Positions 27,169 to 36,418 of a stretch of DNA of 64,000 nt are shown here, piece after piece (position 1 is the stretch's first letter; each line of letters opens with the position of its first letter). Source of the stretch: Microbacterium sp. SORGH_AS_0862 (GTDB taxonomy: Bacteria; Actinomycetota; Actinomycetes; Actinomycetales; Microbacteriaceae); the NCBI RefSeq assembly GCF_030818795.1, contig NZ_JAUTAY010000001.1, positions 3,224,001-3,288,000 on the forward strand, read 5' to 3'. A program made the position numbers and the translations under genes. Under the pieces are notes generated by a model. The model made no database searches, had not been told where the DNA came from, and was given only the letters and a program-made list of their open reading frames with translations.

Positions 27169-28074
27169 GTGGCCATCTCGAAGATCCTGCTGTACTACCG
27201 GTTCACCCCGATCGCCGACCCCGAGGCCGTGCGTCTGTGGCAGCGCGACCTCTGCGAGCTGCTCGGGCTGCGTGGCCGCATCCTCATCTCGCGGCACGGC
27301 ATCAACGGAACGGTCGGCGGAGAGCTCGGCGCGGTCAAGACCTACGCGCGCAAGACGCGACAGTACGAGCCCTTCCGCGGGCTCGACCTGAAGTGGTCGG
27401 AGGGCACCGGGCTCGACGACGCGGGGCGGAGCCTCGACTTCCCGAAGCTCTCGGTGAAGGTGCGCGACGAGATCGTCACCTTCGGCGCTCCCGACGAACT
27501 GCGCGTCGACGCGGACGGGGTGGTCGGCACCGGTACGCACCTGACCCCCGGTGCTGTGCACAAGCTCGTCGAGGAACGCGGCGAGGACGTCGTCTTCTTC
27601 GACGGACGCAACGGGTTCGAGGCCGAGATCGGACGTTTCCGCGGCGCCGTGGTTCCAGATGTCTCCACGACTCGGGAGTTCATCGCGGAACTCGACTCCG
27701 GGCGATACGACCACCTGAAGGAGAAGCCGATCGTCACGTACTGCACGGGCGGCATCCGGTGCGAGGTGCTTTCCAGCCTGATGACGGCACGCGGATTCCA
27801 GGAGGTCTACCAGCTCGACGGCGGCATCGTCCGATACGGCGAGACCTTCGGCAACACCGGGCTCTGGGAAGGGTCGCTCTACGTCTTCGACGGCAGGCAG
27901 GCGATGACCTTCGGCGCCGACGCCGAGCACATCGGCCGTTGCACCGGATGCGGCGCACCCACCTCCCGGATGATCGACTGCGCGGTCGTCGGGTGCCCCG
28001 ATCGCGTGGTGCGCTGCGAGGCGTGTGGAGGCAGCACGGCGTGCAGCCATCATCCCGAGCTCGTGGCGGGCTGA
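27169..28074 (+). CDS. trhO: tRNA uridine(34) hydroxylase, rhodanese type (TrhO/YceA)
   Basis: The product has 301 residues from the GTG at 27169. The N-terminal ferredoxin-like domain ([32 protein letters not shown]) is typical of YceA/TrhO. The rhodanese loop [12 protein letters not shown] contains the active Cys192. The C-terminus has clustered cysteines (CTGCGAP, CAVVGCP, CEACGG) likely to bind zinc. TrhO makes 5-hydroxyuridine at the tRNA wobble position using oxygen. TACGCT (27157-27162) sits 6 nt before the GTG. Confidence 0.92.
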   Translation: MAISKILLYYRFTPIADPEAVRLWQRDLCELLGLRGRILISRHGINGTVGGELGAVKTYARKTRQYEPFRGLDLKWSEGTGLDDAGRSLDFPKLSVKVRDEIVTFGAPDELRVDADGVVGTGTHLTPGAVHKLVEERGEDVVFFDGRNGFEAEIGRFRGAVVPDVSTTREFIAELDSGRYDHLKEKPIVTYCTGGIRCEVLSSLMTARGFQEVYQLDGGIVRYGETFGNTGLWEGSLYVFDGRQAMTFGADAEHIGRCTGCGAPTSRMIDCAVVGCPDRVVRCEACGGSTACSHHPELVAG

Positions 28075-28099
28075 GCGGAACGCCTGAGAAGATGGAGGG

Positions 28100-28657
28100 A
28101 TGTCCTCCACTGACGCCGCGCCCCCTCGTTACACCGTCGCGACCGACGGGGCCTGCAAGGGCAACCCGGGTCCCGCGGGCTGGGCATGGGTGGGTGAGGA
28201 CGGACAGTGGGCCGCAGGCTCGCTTCCGAGCGGCACGAACAATATCGGCGAGCTGCTGGGCCTGCTCTACGCCATCCGGGATCACTTCGAGGTGCCCGAG
28301 CTCATCGTGCAGGCGGATTCGATGTACGCGATCGACACCTACACGAAGTGGATGGACGGTCATGCCCGTCGCGGCTGGGTGACCTCGGCCAAGAAGCCCA
28401 CCGCCAACCGCGACATCCTCGAGCAGCTCATCGAGGTGCGCGACGCGCGGCGTGCGGCGGGGCTTCCCGACGTCGTGCTCGAACACGTCCGTGGACACCG
28501 AGGGCATCGCCTCAACAGCTGGGCGGACGAGCGCGCCGTCCGTGCATCCCAGCACGCGGCCAAGGGGGAGGAGCTCGTGTGGACGTCGCTGCGCGGCCTG
28601 GAGTCGCTGGATGTCAGCGTGGATCCGCCGCGCAGCGCGGGCGACCGCGCCCGCTGA
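28100..28657 (+). CDS. Ribonuclease HI family protein
   Basis: The 185-residue protein has RNase H catalytic positions: VATDGACKGNPGPAGW (Asp16), NNIGELLGL (Glu51), VQADSMYAI (Asp73) and the final Asp in LNSWADERA, preceded by the VRGHRGH loop. It should cleave the RNA strand of RNA-DNA hybrids in the cytoplasm. The C-terminal 40 residues after WADERA are an extension of unknown role. GGAGGG before the ATG gives a good ribosome site, unlike many leaderless neighbours. Confidence 0.93.
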   Translation: MSSTDAAPPRYTVATDGACKGNPGPAGWAWVGEDGQWAAGSLPSGTNNIGELLGLLYAIRDHFEVPELIVQADSMYAIDTYTKWMDGHARRGWVTSAKKPTANRDILEQLIEVRDARRAAGLPDVVLEHVRGHRGHRLNSWADERAVRASQHAAKGEELVWTSLRGLESLDVSVDPPRSAGDRAR

Positions 28658-28699
28658 GCACCTCTCGCGCATCCGGTCGACGCACGCCAGGATGGGGGC

Positions 28700-29305
28700 G
28701 TGCATACCCTCGACAACCCGCTGATCGTCGCTGATGCCGCCGCGTGGCGTGCGTGGCTCGACGAGCACGAGCACGACGACGGGGGAGTGTGGCTCGTGCT
28801 CGCGAAGAAGGGCACGACCGAGCCGACTGCTCTCGGATACGACGGTGCTCTGGATGAGGCGCTGTGCAGTGGGTGGATCGACGGACAGAAGCGCGGGCGC
28901 GATGACGCCACGTTCCTGCAGCGCTACACACCGCGGCGCCGTGCCTCGCTGTGGTCCCAGCGCAACCTGACGCTGGTCGCGCGTCTGATCGAGGAGGGGC
29001 GGATGCGGCCGCGCGGGCAGGCGGAGATCGACCGCGCCAAAGAGGACGGGCGGTGGGAACGCGCCTACGCCGGGTCGGCGACGATCGAGGTGCCGGACGA
29101 CCTCCTGGCCGCTCTCGCCGCGCAACCCGCGGCGGCGGAGCTCTTCGAGCGCCTGGACGCGACGAACCGCTACGCGGTCCTGCACCGGGTGGCGACGGCG
29201 ACGCCGTCGGCGCGGGCGGGGCGAGTCGCGCGGCTCGTCGGGATGCTCGCGGAGGGCAAGACGCCGCATCCGCTCGGGGAGCCGCGTGGTCCCCGGCTCA
29301 CGTAG
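28700..29305 (+). CDS. YdeI/OmpD-associated family protein
   Basis: The product is 201 residues starting at GTG 28700. The segment ALGYDGALDEALCSGWIDGQKRGRDDATFLQRYTPRRRASLWSQRN is highly characteristic of the YdeI family ('bacteriocin-protection protein, YdeI/OmpD-associated'). Its biochemical activity is not established. The C-terminal half is helical and Ala/Arg-rich. The upstream CAGGAT, 6 nt from the GTG, is a weaker version of the leaderless -10 seen nearby. Confidence 0.85.
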   Translation: MHTLDNPLIVADAAAWRAWLDEHEHDDGGVWLVLAKKGTTEPTALGYDGALDEALCSGWIDGQKRGRDDATFLQRYTPRRRASLWSQRNLTLVARLIEEGRMRPRGQAEIDRAKEDGRWERAYAGSATIEVPDDLLAALAAQPAAAELFERLDATNRYAVLHRVATATPSARAGRVARLVGMLAEGKTPHPLGEPRGPRLT

Positions 29306-29314
29306 GCTCGGATC

Positions 29315-30364
29315 ATGCTCGCAACCGTCATCCACGCCGCCCGTGACATCCGCGTCGAAGAGGTCCCGCGACCGCAGCTCTCCACGGGGCGCGACGCGGT
29401 CGTCCGCGTCGTCGCGGCGTGCGTGTGCGGCTCGGATCTGTGGCCCTACCGCGGGGTGACGCCGACGGAGCGTCCGCACCGCATCGGTCACGAGTTCGTC
29501 GGTGTCGTGGAGGAAGTCGGCGACGCCGTCGAGAACGTCCGTGCCGGCGACTTCGTCATCGCGCCCTTCTACGTGTGCGATGGAACCTGCGTGAACTGCC
29601 GCAACGGTGTCAGCACCTCCTGTCTCAACGGCGGATGGTGGGGCGCTGACGTGCGCGAGGACGGCTTCGCCGATGGCGGTCAGGGCGAGTTCGTGCGCGT
29701 CCCTCTTGCCGACGGCACTCTCGCGGTCGTTCCGGGCCCGGTCGAGCCCGACGAGATCCCTGGTCTGCTGACGCTGAGCGATGTCATGGGCACGGGCCAC
29801 CACGCCGCGGTCTCCGCGGGAGTGGGCCCCGGCGACAGCGTCGCGGTCGTCGGCGACGGTGCCGTCGGTCTGTGCGCGGTCATCGCCGCGAAGCGACTGG
29901 GCGCCACGACGATCATCGCGATGTCTCGTCACCCCGAACGGCAGGCGCTGGCCCGCGAGTTCGGTGCGACCCACATCGTCGCAGAGCGCGGCGAGGAGGG
30001 CATCGAGAAGGTGCGTGAGCTGACCGGCGGCATCGGTGCCGACCGCGTCCTCGAGTGCGTCGGCACGAAGGAGTCGATGGACCAGGCGCTGCGCTCGACG
30101 CGCCCGGGCGGGATGGTCGGCTACGTCGGAGTCCCGAACGGGGGCCCCGAGCTGCCCGTGCGCACCATGTTCGGCTCGAACGTGGGCGTCAACGGCGGTG
30201 TGGCGCCGGTGCGCGGCTACATCGAGGAGCTCCTGCCCGACGTCCGCTCGGGAGCGATCCGTCCCGGCCTCGTGTTCGATCTCGAGCTTCCGCTCCGCGA
30301 GGCAGCCGATGCCTATGCCGCGATGGACGAGCGCCGGGCGACGAAGGTCCTGCTGCGTCCGTGA
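29315..30364 (+). CDS. Zinc-dependent alcohol dehydrogenase (MDR superfamily)
   Basis: The 349-residue protein has catalytic zinc ligands in CVCGSDLWPYRG and the RIGHEFVGVVEEVG motif. The structural zinc loop CDGTCVNCRNGVSTSC follows, and the nucleotide-binding turn VVGDGAVGL precedes AAKRLGATTIIAM. It is a medium-chain NAD(P)-dependent dehydrogenase; the substrate is unclear, although the pattern fits the threonine/sorbitol dehydrogenase-like group. TAGGCT (29303-29308) lies 6 nt before the ATG. Confidence 0.93.
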   Translation: MLATVIHAARDIRVEEVPRPQLSTGRDAVVRVVAACVCGSDLWPYRGVTPTERPHRIGHEFVGVVEEVGDAVENVRAGDFVIAPFYVCDGTCVNCRNGVSTSCLNGGWWGADVREDGFADGGQGEFVRVPLADGTLAVVPGPVEPDEIPGLLTLSDVMGTGHHAAVSAGVGPGDSVAVVGDGAVGLCAVIAAKRLGATTIIAMSRHPERQALAREFGATHIVAERGEEGIEKVRELTGGIGADRVLECVGTKESMDQALRSTRPGGMVGYVGVPNGGPELPVRTMFGSNVGVNGGVAPVRGYIEELLPDVRSGAIRPGLVFDLELPLREAADAYAAMDERRATKVLLRP

Positions 30365-30429
30365 GTCGACGCGTGGTGCGCCCGGCGGGCGGGGGAGTGA
30401 GCGAAACGGTGGCGACAGGAGACGAGACG

Positions 30430-30990
30430 ATGGCCCAGGCACAGGCGACGACCTGGCTTCTCGTCGACGGCGAGAACATCGACGCCACCCTGGGCGGGTC
30501 GATCCTCGGGCGTCGCCCGCAGCCCGACGAGCGCCCGCGCTGGGACCGCCTGCTGGCTTTCGTCGAGCGCACCTGGGGAGGGCACGCGCGCGGGCTCTTC
30601 TTCCTGAACGCCTCCACGAACCTGCCGATGACGTTCGTCCAAGCACTGACGGCGCTCGGCTTCGAGCCCGTCCCGCTGTCGGGCCCGGCGGACGCGAAGG
30701 TGGTCGACATCGCGATCCAGCGCACACTGCGGGCGCTTCGCGAACGCGACGACGACGTGGTGCTCGTCAGTCACGACGGCGACTTCGTCGAGGATCTCGC
30801 ACCTCTCGCCGACGGAACGCGCCGCGTCGGAGTCCTCGCGTTCAACGAGTTCCGCAACACCGGTTACGCGGCGCTCGGCGGAATCACCTTCTTCGACATC
30901 GAGTACGACGCGCAGGCGTTCGACGCACCCCTGCCCCGCATCCGCGTGATCCCGATCGACGAGTACGACCCCACGCAGTTCCTGCGCTGA
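30430..30990 (+). CDS. NYN (PIN-like) domain protein, putative RNase
   Basis: The 186-residue protein contains WLLVDGENIDATLGG, PLSGPADAKVVDIAIQRTLRAL and VVLVSHDGDFVEDLAPL. These are the three acidic motifs of NYN nucleases (LabA/NicB-like), related to PIN-domain RNases. The RNA target is unknown. ATG 30430 was chosen because GGAG lies about 8 nt upstream; the open frame extends further but crosses the alcohol dehydrogenase. It converges on the 31003 gene. Confidence 0.88.
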   Translation: MAQAQATTWLLVDGENIDATLGGSILGRRPQPDERPRWDRLLAFVERTWGGHARGLFFLNASTNLPMTFVQALTALGFEPVPLSGPADAKVVDIAIQRTLRALRERDDDVVLVSHDGDFVEDLAPLADGTRRVGVLAFNEFRNTGYAALGGITFFDIEYDAQAFDAPLPRIRVIPIDEYDPTQFLR

Positions 30991-31002
30991 GCCAGGAACG
31001 CT

Positions 31003-31578
31003 TCAGACGCCGGGTGTGCGCGCCCAAGCGATCAACTGGCTGCGGGTCGGCAGTTCGCCGTGAGCCACAGCAGTCTGGCGAACGTAGCTCATCGCGTCGA
31101 ACTCGAGATCGACGTCGATCACGTCAGCATCCAACCCGAGCGCGTCCGCGAAGGTCGGCCATACCAACTCTTCGTGCGAGTGTGTGGCGACGTGGATCTT
31201 CGGTGCGGATCGCCAGTTCACCCGCACCTCGGCGCTCTGGCGTGCGAACCATGCCATTCCCTCTTCGGAGTCGACGATCTCGAAGCGGATGCGGCCCTTC
31301 GTCCTGCGCAGTGCGGTGAGAAGCTCCTGCCACGCTGACCGCTGCGCGCCGTCCCGCCACCCGGACGCGTCGCCGAAGAACCCGCGGAGGTTCGTCTCGT
31401 ACGCCCACCGACCTGTGGCGAAGCCCTGGAACCGCGCGACACGGCCCGTCCCCTCACGCCGGATCGGGTCGTGGAGGATGCAGTATCCGTCGTGCGCCGC
31501 GACGCGGATGTACCTGTCGAGCTCGTCACCGACGTCGTCTGTCGTGATCGCAACCCGTGCGAACGAGTCATTGGCCAT
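31003..31578 (-). CDS. Unrecognised soluble protein
   Basis: The product has 191 residues from ATG 31578 (AGGGGG upstream). I do not recognise a family. It is an acidic, mixed alpha/beta protein with regularly spaced Trp/Tyr (GRWAYETNLRGFFG; WYRV-like motifs absent) and a conserved-looking tail, DAMSYVRQTAVAHGELPTRSQLIAWA. No signal peptide, membrane segment or enzyme motif is visible. It stands alone between the NYN gene and a GNAT gene, separated from both. Confidence 0.7.
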   Translation of the reverse strand: MANDSFARVAITTDDVGDELDRYIRVAAHDGYCILHDPIRREGTGRVARFQGFATGRWAYETNLRGFFGDASGWRDGAQRSAWQELLTALRRTKGRIRFEIVDSEEGMAWFARQSAEVRVNWRSAPKIHVATHSHEELVWPTFADALGLDADVIDVDLEFDAMSYVRQTAVAHGELPTRSQLIAWARTPGV

Positions 31579-31661
31579 GGCGCCCCCTGTCGCTCGGTCT
31601 CGCAACATGATGGCAGGACCGAGGGTCCGGTCGTGGGGCTCTGTGGAGAGTGCGCTCTGAG

Positions 31662-32102
31662 TCAGAGCGACAGCTGGTAGTGGATGAACCCGCTGCGCGT
31701 CGCCACCTGGTCATACAGTGCCCGAGCGCGGGTGTTCGTCTCAGCCGTCAGCCAGTAGATCTTGGCGCAGCCCGCATCCGTCGCCCGATCCCGCACGTGG
31801 CCGATGAGTGATCGGCCGGCGCCCGACCCGCGCGCGCCGGGGGAGACGAACAGGTCCTCGAGGTAGCAGTAGTCGCCCCTGGACCAGGTCGCCTGGTGGG
31901 TCAGCCAGTGCACGAGTCCGACCGCATGTCCGTCCTGCCAGGCGATCGCGCCGTCGAGTCCGGATGCGGGATTGACGATGCGATCGAAGGCGTATTGCGT
32001 GACGTCGTCGGAGAGTTCCGTCTCGTAGAACTTCAGGTATCCCTGCCAGAGCTCGAGCCAGACGGCGTGGTCTTCGGTGCGAACGGTGCGGATCTCCAGC
32101 AT
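31662..32102 (-). CDS. GNAT-family N-acetyltransferase
   Basis: The 146-residue protein shows the GNAT core: YLEDLFVSPGARGSGAGRSLIGHV contains the acetyl-CoA loop (R/Q-x-x-G-x-G/A equivalent), followed by YWLTAETNTRARALYDQVATRSGF. The acceptor is unknown. On the minus strand TATGCT (32114-32109) lies 6 nt before the ATG, so the mRNA is probably leaderless. It diverges from lipB. Confidence 0.92.
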   Translation of the reverse strand: MLEIRTVRTEDHAVWLELWQGYLKFYETELSDDVTQYAFDRIVNPASGLDGAIAWQDGHAVGLVHWLTHQATWSRGDYCYLEDLFVSPGARGSGAGRSLIGHVRDRATDAGCAKIYWLTAETNTRARALYDQVATRSGFIHYQLSL

Positions 32103-32185
32103 CGGACCAGCATAGAGCGGTCGACGAGGAGGAATCGTGTGGCGCGCTCACTATTGTTGGACCGAGGCTAACAAAGGAGTGAAGA

Positions 32186-32824
32186 ATGCTCGACATTGTG
32201 ACGGTGGGTTTCGCGCCAGCCCTCGTGCCCTACGAGCGCGCGTGGGCGCTGCAGAGGCGCCTGCACGCGGAGGTCGCCGCGGGCGCACGGGGGGACACCC
32301 TGCTGCTGCTCGAACATCAGCCCGTGTACACCGCAGGTACGCGCACGGAGCCCGCCGAGCGACCGGTCGACGGGACCCCGGTTCTCGACGTCGATCGCGG
32401 GGGCCGCATCACCTGGCATGGGCCGGGCCAGCTCGTGGGCTATCCGATCGTGCGTCTGCCGGATCCGATGGACGTCGTGGCGTACGTGCGCCGACTCGAG
32501 CGTGTGCTGATCGCGGCCGTCGCCGATCACGGCGTCGATGCGCACCAGGTGCCGGGTCGCAGCGGCGTCTGGGTCGTGGGCGCTGCGGGAGCAGACAAGC
32601 TGGCGGCGATCGGCGTGCGCGTCGAGCGGGGTGTCACCATGCACGGCTTCGCCGTCAACTGCGACAACTCTCTCGCACCGTTTCGTCGCATCGTCCCCTG
32701 CGGGATCACGGATGCCGGTGTCACGACTCTCAGCGACGCCGCCGGCCGCTCGATCTCGCCGCAGGAGTTCGCGGAAACGGCCTCCCATCGGTTCCGGCTG
32801 GAGTATGCGGAGGTGACGGCGTGA
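32186..32824 (+). CDS. lipB: Octanoyl-[acyl carrier protein]:protein octanoyltransferase
   Basis: The 212-residue protein has [34 protein letters not shown], the catalytic lysine in [24 protein letters not shown], and the catalytic cysteine in RIVPCGI. LipB transfers octanoate from ACP to the lipoyl domains of oxoacid dehydrogenases. AAAGGAG precedes the ATG, in an AT-richer stretch with a possible -10 TATTGT at 32152-32157. The stop overlaps the lipA GTG (GTGA), so synthesis is coupled. Confidence 0.96.
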   Translation: MLDIVTVGFAPALVPYERAWALQRRLHAEVAAGARGDTLLLLEHQPVYTAGTRTEPAERPVDGTPVLDVDRGGRITWHGPGQLVGYPIVRLPDPMDVVAYVRRLERVLIAAVADHGVDAHQVPGRSGVWVVGAAGADKLAAIGVRVERGVTMHGFAVNCDNSLAPFRRIVPCGITDAGVTTLSDAAGRSISPQEFAETASHRFRLEYAEVTA

Positions 32825-33816
32825 GCGCACCGGAGGGACGGCGGCTGCTCCGGCTCGAGGTCCGCAACGCCCAGACGCCCATCGAGCGCAAGCCCGAGTG
32901 GATCAAGACGAAAGCGCGCACCGGGCCCGAGCACACCGCGCTGCGCGAGCTCGTGAAGACGGAAGACCTCCATACCGTCTGCCAGGAAGCCGGCTGCCCC
33001 AACATCTATGAGTGCTGGGAGGATCGCGAGGCGACGTTCCTCATCGGGGGCGCACAGTGCACCAGGCGCTGCGACTTCTGCCAGATCGACACCGGCAAGC
33101 CCGCCGACTACGACACCGACGAACCGCGCCGAGTCGCCGAGAGCGTGCGACGGATGCGGCTGCGTTATGCGACGGTCACGGGCGTCGCCCGCGATGACCT
33201 GCCGGATGAGGGTGCGTGGCTTCACGCGGAGACCGTGCGCCGCATCCACGCCGAGAACCCGGGGACCGGGGTCGAGATCCTGTCCACCGACTTCTCGGGC
33301 GATCCGGATCTTCTGGATGAGGTGTTCTCCTCGCGACCCGAGGTCTTCGCGCACAACGTGGAGACCGTGCCGAGGCTGTTCGCTCGCATCCGGCCGGCTT
33401 TCCGTTACGAGCGCTCCCTGGGGGTTCTCGCGAGGGCGCGGGCCGCGGGGTTGATCACGAAATCGAACCTGATCCTCGGCATGGGAGAGGAGCCCGACGA
33501 GGTGCTCCAAGCGCTGCGCGATCTCCGCGACGCGGGTACTGACATCGTCACGATCACGCAGTATCTCCGACCGACGCCGCGTCACCTGCCGGTTTCACGG
33601 TGGCTGAAACCGCACGAGTTCGTCACGATCCGTCAGGAGGCGGAGCGGATGGGCTTCCTCGGCGTGCTCGCGGGCCCCCTGGTGCGTTCGTCGTACCGTG
33701 CCGGACGCTTGTGGGCCCAGTCGATGCGCGCCCACGGCCGCCGGATCCCGACGGAACTCGCACACCTGCTCGAGGGTATCGACGCCGAGGGGCAGGGCTT
33801 CGCGCAAGCCGTCTAG
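32821..33816 (+). CDS. lipA: Lipoyl synthase (radical SAM)
   Basis: From GTG 32821 the protein is 331 residues. The auxiliary [4Fe-4S] cluster cysteines are Cys54, Cys59 and Cys65 ([13 protein letters not shown]). The radical-SAM CxxxCxxC is Cys80, Cys84 and Cys87 (CTRRCDFC). The C-terminal RSSYRAG provides the conserved Ser. LipA inserts two sulfurs into octanoyl-protein made by LipB. The GTGA overlap with lipB fixes the start. One detail differs from common Lip[19 protein letters not shown], where many have a VVTSVDRDDL-type segment. Confidence 0.96.
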   Translation: MSAPEGRRLLRLEVRNAQTPIERKPEWIKTKARTGPEHTALRELVKTEDLHTVCQEAGCPNIYECWEDREATFLIGGAQCTRRCDFCQIDTGKPADYDTDEPRRVAESVRRMRLRYATVTGVARDDLPDEGAWLHAETVRRIHAENPGTGVEILSTDFSGDPDLLDEVFSSRPEVFAHNVETVPRLFARIRPAFRYERSLGVLARARAAGLITKSNLILGMGEEPDEVLQALRDLRDAGTDIVTITQYLRPTPRHLPVSRWLKPHEFVTIRQEAERMGFLGVLAGPLVRSSYRAGRLWAQSMRAHGRRIPTELAHLLEGIDAEGQGFAQAV

Positions 33817-33834
33817 GAGATACCCCCGTCCGGC

Positions 33835-34491
33835 TCAGGCGCGCGAGCGACGTCGGAAGGTCAGGTGCATCACTCCGTTCGGCGCGGCCTCGCCGGTCGC
33901 CTCGTAGTCCGCCTCCCAGCCGCGCAGATCGTCCCAGAGGCGGATGCCGCCACCGAGGATGATGGGCGAGATGCCCACGTGCAGGTCGTCGACGAGTCCT
34001 TCGCCGAGGAACGCCCGCGCCGTGCTCGCGCCGCCGCCGATCCGCACGTCCGCTCCGCCCGCCGCGTCGATCGCCTGATCGAGAACGGCTGCTGGCGCTC
34101 CCTGGACGAAGTGGAACACCGTGCCGTTCGCCATCTCGATCGTCGGACGCTCGCGGTGCGTGAGAACGAAGACGGGGACCTCGAACGGAGGCTCGTCCTC
34201 CCACCAACCGCGCCAATCGGGGTCGTCGCCGTGCAGATGCAGGCCGAACATCCCGGCACCCATGATCTCGGCGCCCACGCCCTCGAAGTAGCGCGCGGCG
34301 TACGCGTCGTCGACGCCCGCCGTTCCCGAGCCGCTTTCATCGTGGAGCACGCGGTGGCGGAAGGTGCGTGTGGCGACGTACGCGGCGGTGAGTCGCCCCC
34401 AGTCCTCGCCGAACGGGTTCTCCGGCGTCTGGTCGGTCGTGGTGGCGAAGCCGTCCAGAGAGATGTTGAGGTCGAGGCGCACGCGAGTCAC
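33835..34491 (-). CDS. Dihydrofolate reductase-like (RibD C-terminal domain) protein
   Basis: The 218-residue protein starts at GTG 34491 with RVRLDLNISLDGFATT. It continues with EIMGAGMF, VFVLTHRERPTIEM, the IGGGASTARAFLGEGLVDDLHVGISPIILGGGIRLW block and a final strand. This is the RibD_C/'dihydrofolate reductase family' fold, NADPH-dependent. It is unlikely to be the housekeeping folA, being longer and with the riboflavin-reductase-like GGxxxAxxFL motif. The substrate is unknown. Confidence 0.9.
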   Translation of the reverse strand: MTRVRLDLNISLDGFATTTDQTPENPFGEDWGRLTAAYVATRTFRHRVLHDESGSGTAGVDDAYAARYFEGVGAEIMGAGMFGLHLHGDDPDWRGWWEDEPPFEVPVFVLTHRERPTIEMANGTVFHFVQGAPAAVLDQAIDAAGGADVRIGGGASTARAFLGEGLVDDLHVGISPIILGGGIRLWDDLRGWEADYEATGEAAPNGVMHLTFRRRSRA

Positions 34492-34624
34492 ACTCGAGGA
34501 TCCGGCCGAACGGAGCGGGTGTCAACATCCGGCCCGGCGAAGGGATGCGGGAGTGTGCTTGCCGGGGTGGCGGATGCGGGGCACGATGGATCTGGCGAGG
34601 CACGCGCGCCAGAGGGAGTACGGC

Positions 34625-36345
34625 ATGGTGCTTCGGGTGCGGGGGAGCTTCCGACGCGCCATCCGGACCTGCGCGGATGCGGTCTCCGGCGGAGCCTTCC
34701 TGACGCGTTGGAGCGCGCTGTTGTCGTTCGTCGTCGCAGGCACGGTCAGCGTGCCCACGGTCGGCGATGCGACGCTCGAGGGCTACGCGGCGGCGGTGCT
34801 GGTCGGTGCGCTCGGCTGGATCGCTCTCTCGATCATCGTGTTGCCGGCGGCCGCGGCCGAACGGCGGCTGACGTCACCTCACGCGCGGGCGATCGTGGTG
34901 CTGGGGCGCTTGTCGCTGCGGCGGTCGTGCGCGCCCCCGTCAACAACGCCGTGAGTCTGCTGCTGTGGGACACACCCACGACGGGTGCGTGGGGTCCGCG
35001 AACGCTCACCAACGTCGTCACGACCCTCGTGGTGTTCGGCATCGTCGGCGTCGCGACGACGCAGTTCGCGCGGCGCCGACTCGTCGCTCGGCGGCTGGCT
35101 GACGCTCTGGAGCTCATGCGTGCGCGCCTGGAGCGCGCCCAGGAGCGTGTGGCGCAGACTCGCGAGCTTCGGGCGCAGACGGTGATCGACCTGCGCGCCG
35201 GTCGGGACGCGATGCTGAGCGGTCACGTGGACTTCGACACCGTGCGGGCGTACGCCGTGAAGGTGCGCGAGAGGAGCCACCGGCTGGCCGAGCTTGCGGA
35301 CGACGAGGGTCTTCCCGCGGAGACGTCCGCGCCCGGGACAGAGGCTGCCGCCGCGGGTGGGTCACGGCTCGTTCTGATCCCGATGCCGTGGCTCGTCGTC
35401 GCGCTCGTCTACAACATCGCCTCGCTGCCCTTTGCGTTCACTGCCGGGCCGCCCGCGGTCGTCGGGCTCGGCTACCTCGGCGTGTGCCTGCTGGACATCG
35501 CCGCGGGGGCAGTGACCCGTCTTCCTCGCCTCCGGGGGCCGACACCCGACTCCGTGCGGCCGGTCGCGTTCATCGGGGCGTGGCTGCTGGCCGGAGTCGG
35601 CGTGGCCGTGATGACCTTCGCGCTGCTGCCGGATCTGAGGATGCTCAGCGTCGTCGGTGTCGTGGCGATCCCTGCGGCGGCGGTGGCGCTGTCGCTGTGC
35701 GTGGATGCGGTGCGCAGGGTGCGCTCCGCCGAGCACCGTGCCGCGCGTGTACTGGCGCGGGTGGCGCAGCGCGTCGCAGCGCGGCAGGCGCAGGCCGGTG
35801 AGCAGCTCATTCGCGCGTCGGGGCTGCTCCACGGTCGGGTGCAGGGACGGTGCGTGATCCTCGCCGCGCAGTCGGACGACGACCCACCGACACCGGAGGA
35901 CCTCGCGGTGTTCCGTGACCAGACGGACGAGGCGTTCGATGCCATCCTCGAAGCAGTTCCGGATGCGGAGGGTGCCCCCGCGCCGGGCTTCGGAGGATCA
36001 GTCGAGGGTCTCCTGTCCGCCTGGAGCGGGGTCGTCACCACGACGCTCCAGGTCGACGCGGGCGCGCGTCTGGCCCTGACCGATCCCGGGACGGCCGCGC
36101 GCGCCGTAGAAGCGGTCAATGAAGCGCTGGTCAACGCTGTGAAGCACTCGGCAGCACGTGTCGCCGCCGTCGCGATCGCCGTGATGACCGACGATCGAGT
36201 GCGCGTTCGCGTCTCGTCGCGGGGCGCTCTCGCTGCTGGCTCGGGGCGTCCGAGAGGATTGGGGACGAGAGGCGCCAGCGTGGCGATCAGTCAGCAGGGC
36301 GAAGACGTCGTCCTGGACTGCGTCCCCCCCCCCGCCGCCGGCTGA
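34625..36345 (+). pseudogene. Orphan membrane sensor with HATPase-like domain, frameshifted
   Basis: The first 90-odd codons run from ATG 34625 (AGGGAG upstream) and encode two membrane helices, then shift frame at GGGG 34903-34906. Adding one G restores VVLGALVAAAVVRAPVNNAV and a 573-residue protein with about six helices in two clusters, a coiled segment (residues about 145-205) and a C-terminal degenerate HATPase (AVEAVNEALVNAVKHSAARV, RGLGTRGASVAI). The N-box is recognisable, but no phospho-acceptor His motif is evident and no regulator gene is adjacent. It may be a decayed or non-kinase ATP-binding sensor. A C10 run lies at the 3' end. Confidence 0.7.
36324..36333 (+). repeat. Mononucleotide tract of ten C
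   Basis: Ten consecutive C sit in the final codons of the sensor-like gene, encoding part of VPPPAAG. Tracts this long are slippage-prone. Confidence 0.9.
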
Positions 36346-36418
36346 CGGAAAGGAGGGTTCCCTCGGGCCCGCCCGCCGAGCGAGCTCGCCGGATACTGAG
36401 ACGCGGGAGCGGGCGCCC

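Noticed and set aside
27734..30727. Minus-strand open frame of about 997 codons crossing trhO, RNase HI and the YdeI-like gene
   Set aside because: It spans several intergenic regions and lacks motifs, whereas the plus-strand genes have catalytic signatures.
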